DNA of 64,000 bases from Rhinolophus ferrumequinum (taxonomy: Eukaryota; Chordata; Mammalia; Chiroptera; Rhinolophidae). The notes below the pieces were generated by a model that had not been told where the DNA came from, did not search any database, and saw only the letters and a list, made by a program, of their open reading frames with translations. Of the stretch, positions 62,811 to 64,000 are shown piece by piece (within the stretch, counting starts at the first letter, position 1; each line of letters starts with the position of its first letter). The translations under genes and the position numbers were made by a program. The stretch is taken from positions 39,024,714-39,088,713 of the forward strand of contig NC_046301.1 in assembly GCF_004115265.2 (NCBI RefSeq), in the 5' to 3' direction.

Positions 62811-62946
62811 AGGGGCTGGCTGGTTAGCTCAGTTTGGGGTGGCCGGTTAGCTCAGTTGGTTAGAACATGGTGCTGATAACACCAAGGTTGCCGGTTCGAT
62901 CCCCACATGGGCCACTATGAGCTGTGCCCTCCTTTAAAAAAAGAAA
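62811..62946 (+). mobile_element. tRNA-Ile-derived SINE with duplicated head
   Basis: 62841-62913 is close to a complete tRNA-Ile: acceptor start GGCCGGT, A-box TTAGCTCAGTTGG, anticodon loop CTGATAA (anticodon GAT), B-box GGTTCGATCCC, 3' GGGCC. The first ~24 bases of the head occur twice (62815-62835 and 62839-62858). The tail is short (GAGCTGTGCCCTCC plus A-rich). Target duplications are AGAAATATATAG (62799-62810) and AGAAATATGTAG (62947-62958). It is a SINE, not a tRNA gene. Confidence 0.9.
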
Positions 62947-62959
62947 AGAAATATGTAGA

Positions 62960-63850
62960 AATCATCATCTCTAGGCAGGCAGAAATGGAGTAGAGAGAAT
63001 AGGAAAGGAAGAGAGACATGGTTTTATTTAATACAAGTTGGCTTTTAAACTATGTAAATGTTTAGTGTATTAAATAAAAAGAGGAAAACACCACCAAAAT
63101 TAAAAACAAATAAATGGAAGTGGCTAAATATCTAATTGATAGCATAACCAATGAGAAAAAAACTCTTCTGAGTCACTGTCATTTGACTGCCCATCCTCAG
63201 TGGCTAAAGAAACAAGATCTGCAGAGAAATCCTGAATTTAACTCCACAACATTATGGTTAGTAGTAATATCAAAACTATTTATGTATATTGATGCATAAG
63301 TCCAATCAATAAGTGCATGTATTACTGCTGATAGGAACCAATGTTTTTAACATGAGATATAATTATATAATCAAATGTTTTAAAAACTCCATAGTGTTAA
63401 ATTTGAAATGAAAAATCAGTATAAATATATTGTCCAGTAAAAGGGCCCCGAAGCAAAACATACTTTTTCCACCCCCAAAAATATACTTTAAAAAGTGTTT
63501 CTCCAATGGCAGAGCAGCACACACGTTCTGTACCACGCCTTTTGCTGATTTCAATAATACAGTTGGACATCCATTCTATGTTTGTATCCATTGATCCACC
63601 TTAGTTCTTTGTAACTTGAAATGGATGATGTGTGTGCCAACAGTAGTCCACTCGCAGATGTATTATCCACAGCATATGTACATTTTTTAAAAAATTAAAT
63701 TCCATTTTTTTAGTCATATTCAGAGTGTAAAACTAAAAAGATGCAAAAGGGTATTCCTTCCCTCCCTGTCCTCTACAGAGGCAAACACTGAGACTTGCTT
63801 CTTATGTCTCTTATGGAATATTCTGTGCATGTGGAATTATTTTTCTTCTC
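62960..63850. other. ECSIT intron sequence, nothing recognised
   Basis: AT-rich sequence with short open frames lacking motifs. 63730-63840 weakly resembles an old L1M 3' fragment. Confidence 0.4.
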
Positions 63851-63859
63851 TAAATTTTA

Positions 63860-64000
63860 CAAACACTGAGCACTTACTGTGTGCCAGGCACTATTCTCAG
63901 CATCTTTAGAACTATCTCAAGTAAGTGCTGTTATTATCCCCATTTGAATTGCAGAAACTGATGCACAGGTACAGTGACTTGGCCAAGGTCACACAGCCTG
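63860..64000. repeat. MIR SINE, cut by the window edge
   Basis: TGTGTGCCAGGCACTATTCT, GTTATTATCCCCATTTGAAT and TTGGCCAAGGTCACACAGCC. Confidence 0.9.

Noticed and set aside
62841-62914. Possible functional tRNA-Ile gene
   Set aside because: It has a mismatch in the acceptor stem, an appended SINE body with A-rich tail, and target-site duplications on both sides, so it is a SINE head.

Overview
The window is nuclear DNA from a placental mammal, most likely a rhinolophoid bat (Rhinolophus, Hipposideros or a close relative). Three things point there: spliced vertebrate genes, pan-mammalian repeats (L1, L2, MIR, MER5A, Tigger), and tRNA-derived SINEs (9090, 55753, 62811) whose bodies resemble the Rhin-1/VES-type SINEs I recall from bats. 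The species call is inference.

Four protein genes can be read exon by exon, in the order ACP5(+) - ELOF1(+) - CNN1(-) - ECSIT(+). This is the order and relative orientation I recall for human 19p13.2, inverted. ACP5 (21208-22906) encodes tartrate-resistant acid phosphatase with every metal ligand present. ELOF1 (31980-32623) is a complete 83-residue zinc-ribbon elongation factor. CNN1 (36773-42029, minus) is a complete seven-exon calponin-1 of 297 residues. ECSIT (coding from 57528) is cut by the right edge after three coding exons. These are independent genes, not an operon or pathway. Regulatory candidates near them include an M-box upstream of ACP5, paired NRF1 motifs plus an ETS motif at the ELOF1 CpG promoter, a CArG pair in CNN1 intron 1, and a YY1-like promoter for ECSIT. 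Three CTCF-like motifs (11630 forward, 26607 and 43976 reverse) could frame a chromatin loop around ACP5, ELOF1 and CNN1.

Layout. 1-2.1 kb: nothing recognised. 2.1-5.8 kb: an old repeat and a decayed minus-strand class I retroviral fossil. 5.8-11.6 kb: an old L1 interrupted by an unidentified insert, a SINE and a 5'-truncated histone H3.3 retropseudogene. 12.6 kb: a solo LTR. 14.6-15.1 kb: a deleted mariner. 16-20 kb: old repeats and a GATA microsatellite. 20.8-23.1 kb: ACP5. 25.8-27.7 kb: L1 end and MER5A. 27.9-33.2 kb: ELOF1, with a hAT element nested in an older repeat inside its first intron. 36.3-42.1 kb: CNN1. 42.1-52.3 kb: CNN1 upstream region and intergenic DNA, including duplications, two GC-rich clusters and a second solo LTR inverted relative to the first. 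52.3-64 kb: ECSIT, with a MER5A cluster, an L1 and a Tigger element in its introns.

No prokaryotic-type or plainly new coding system was found. The most interesting signals are regulatory architecture, nested retro-insertions and possible start-codon choice in ECSIT.
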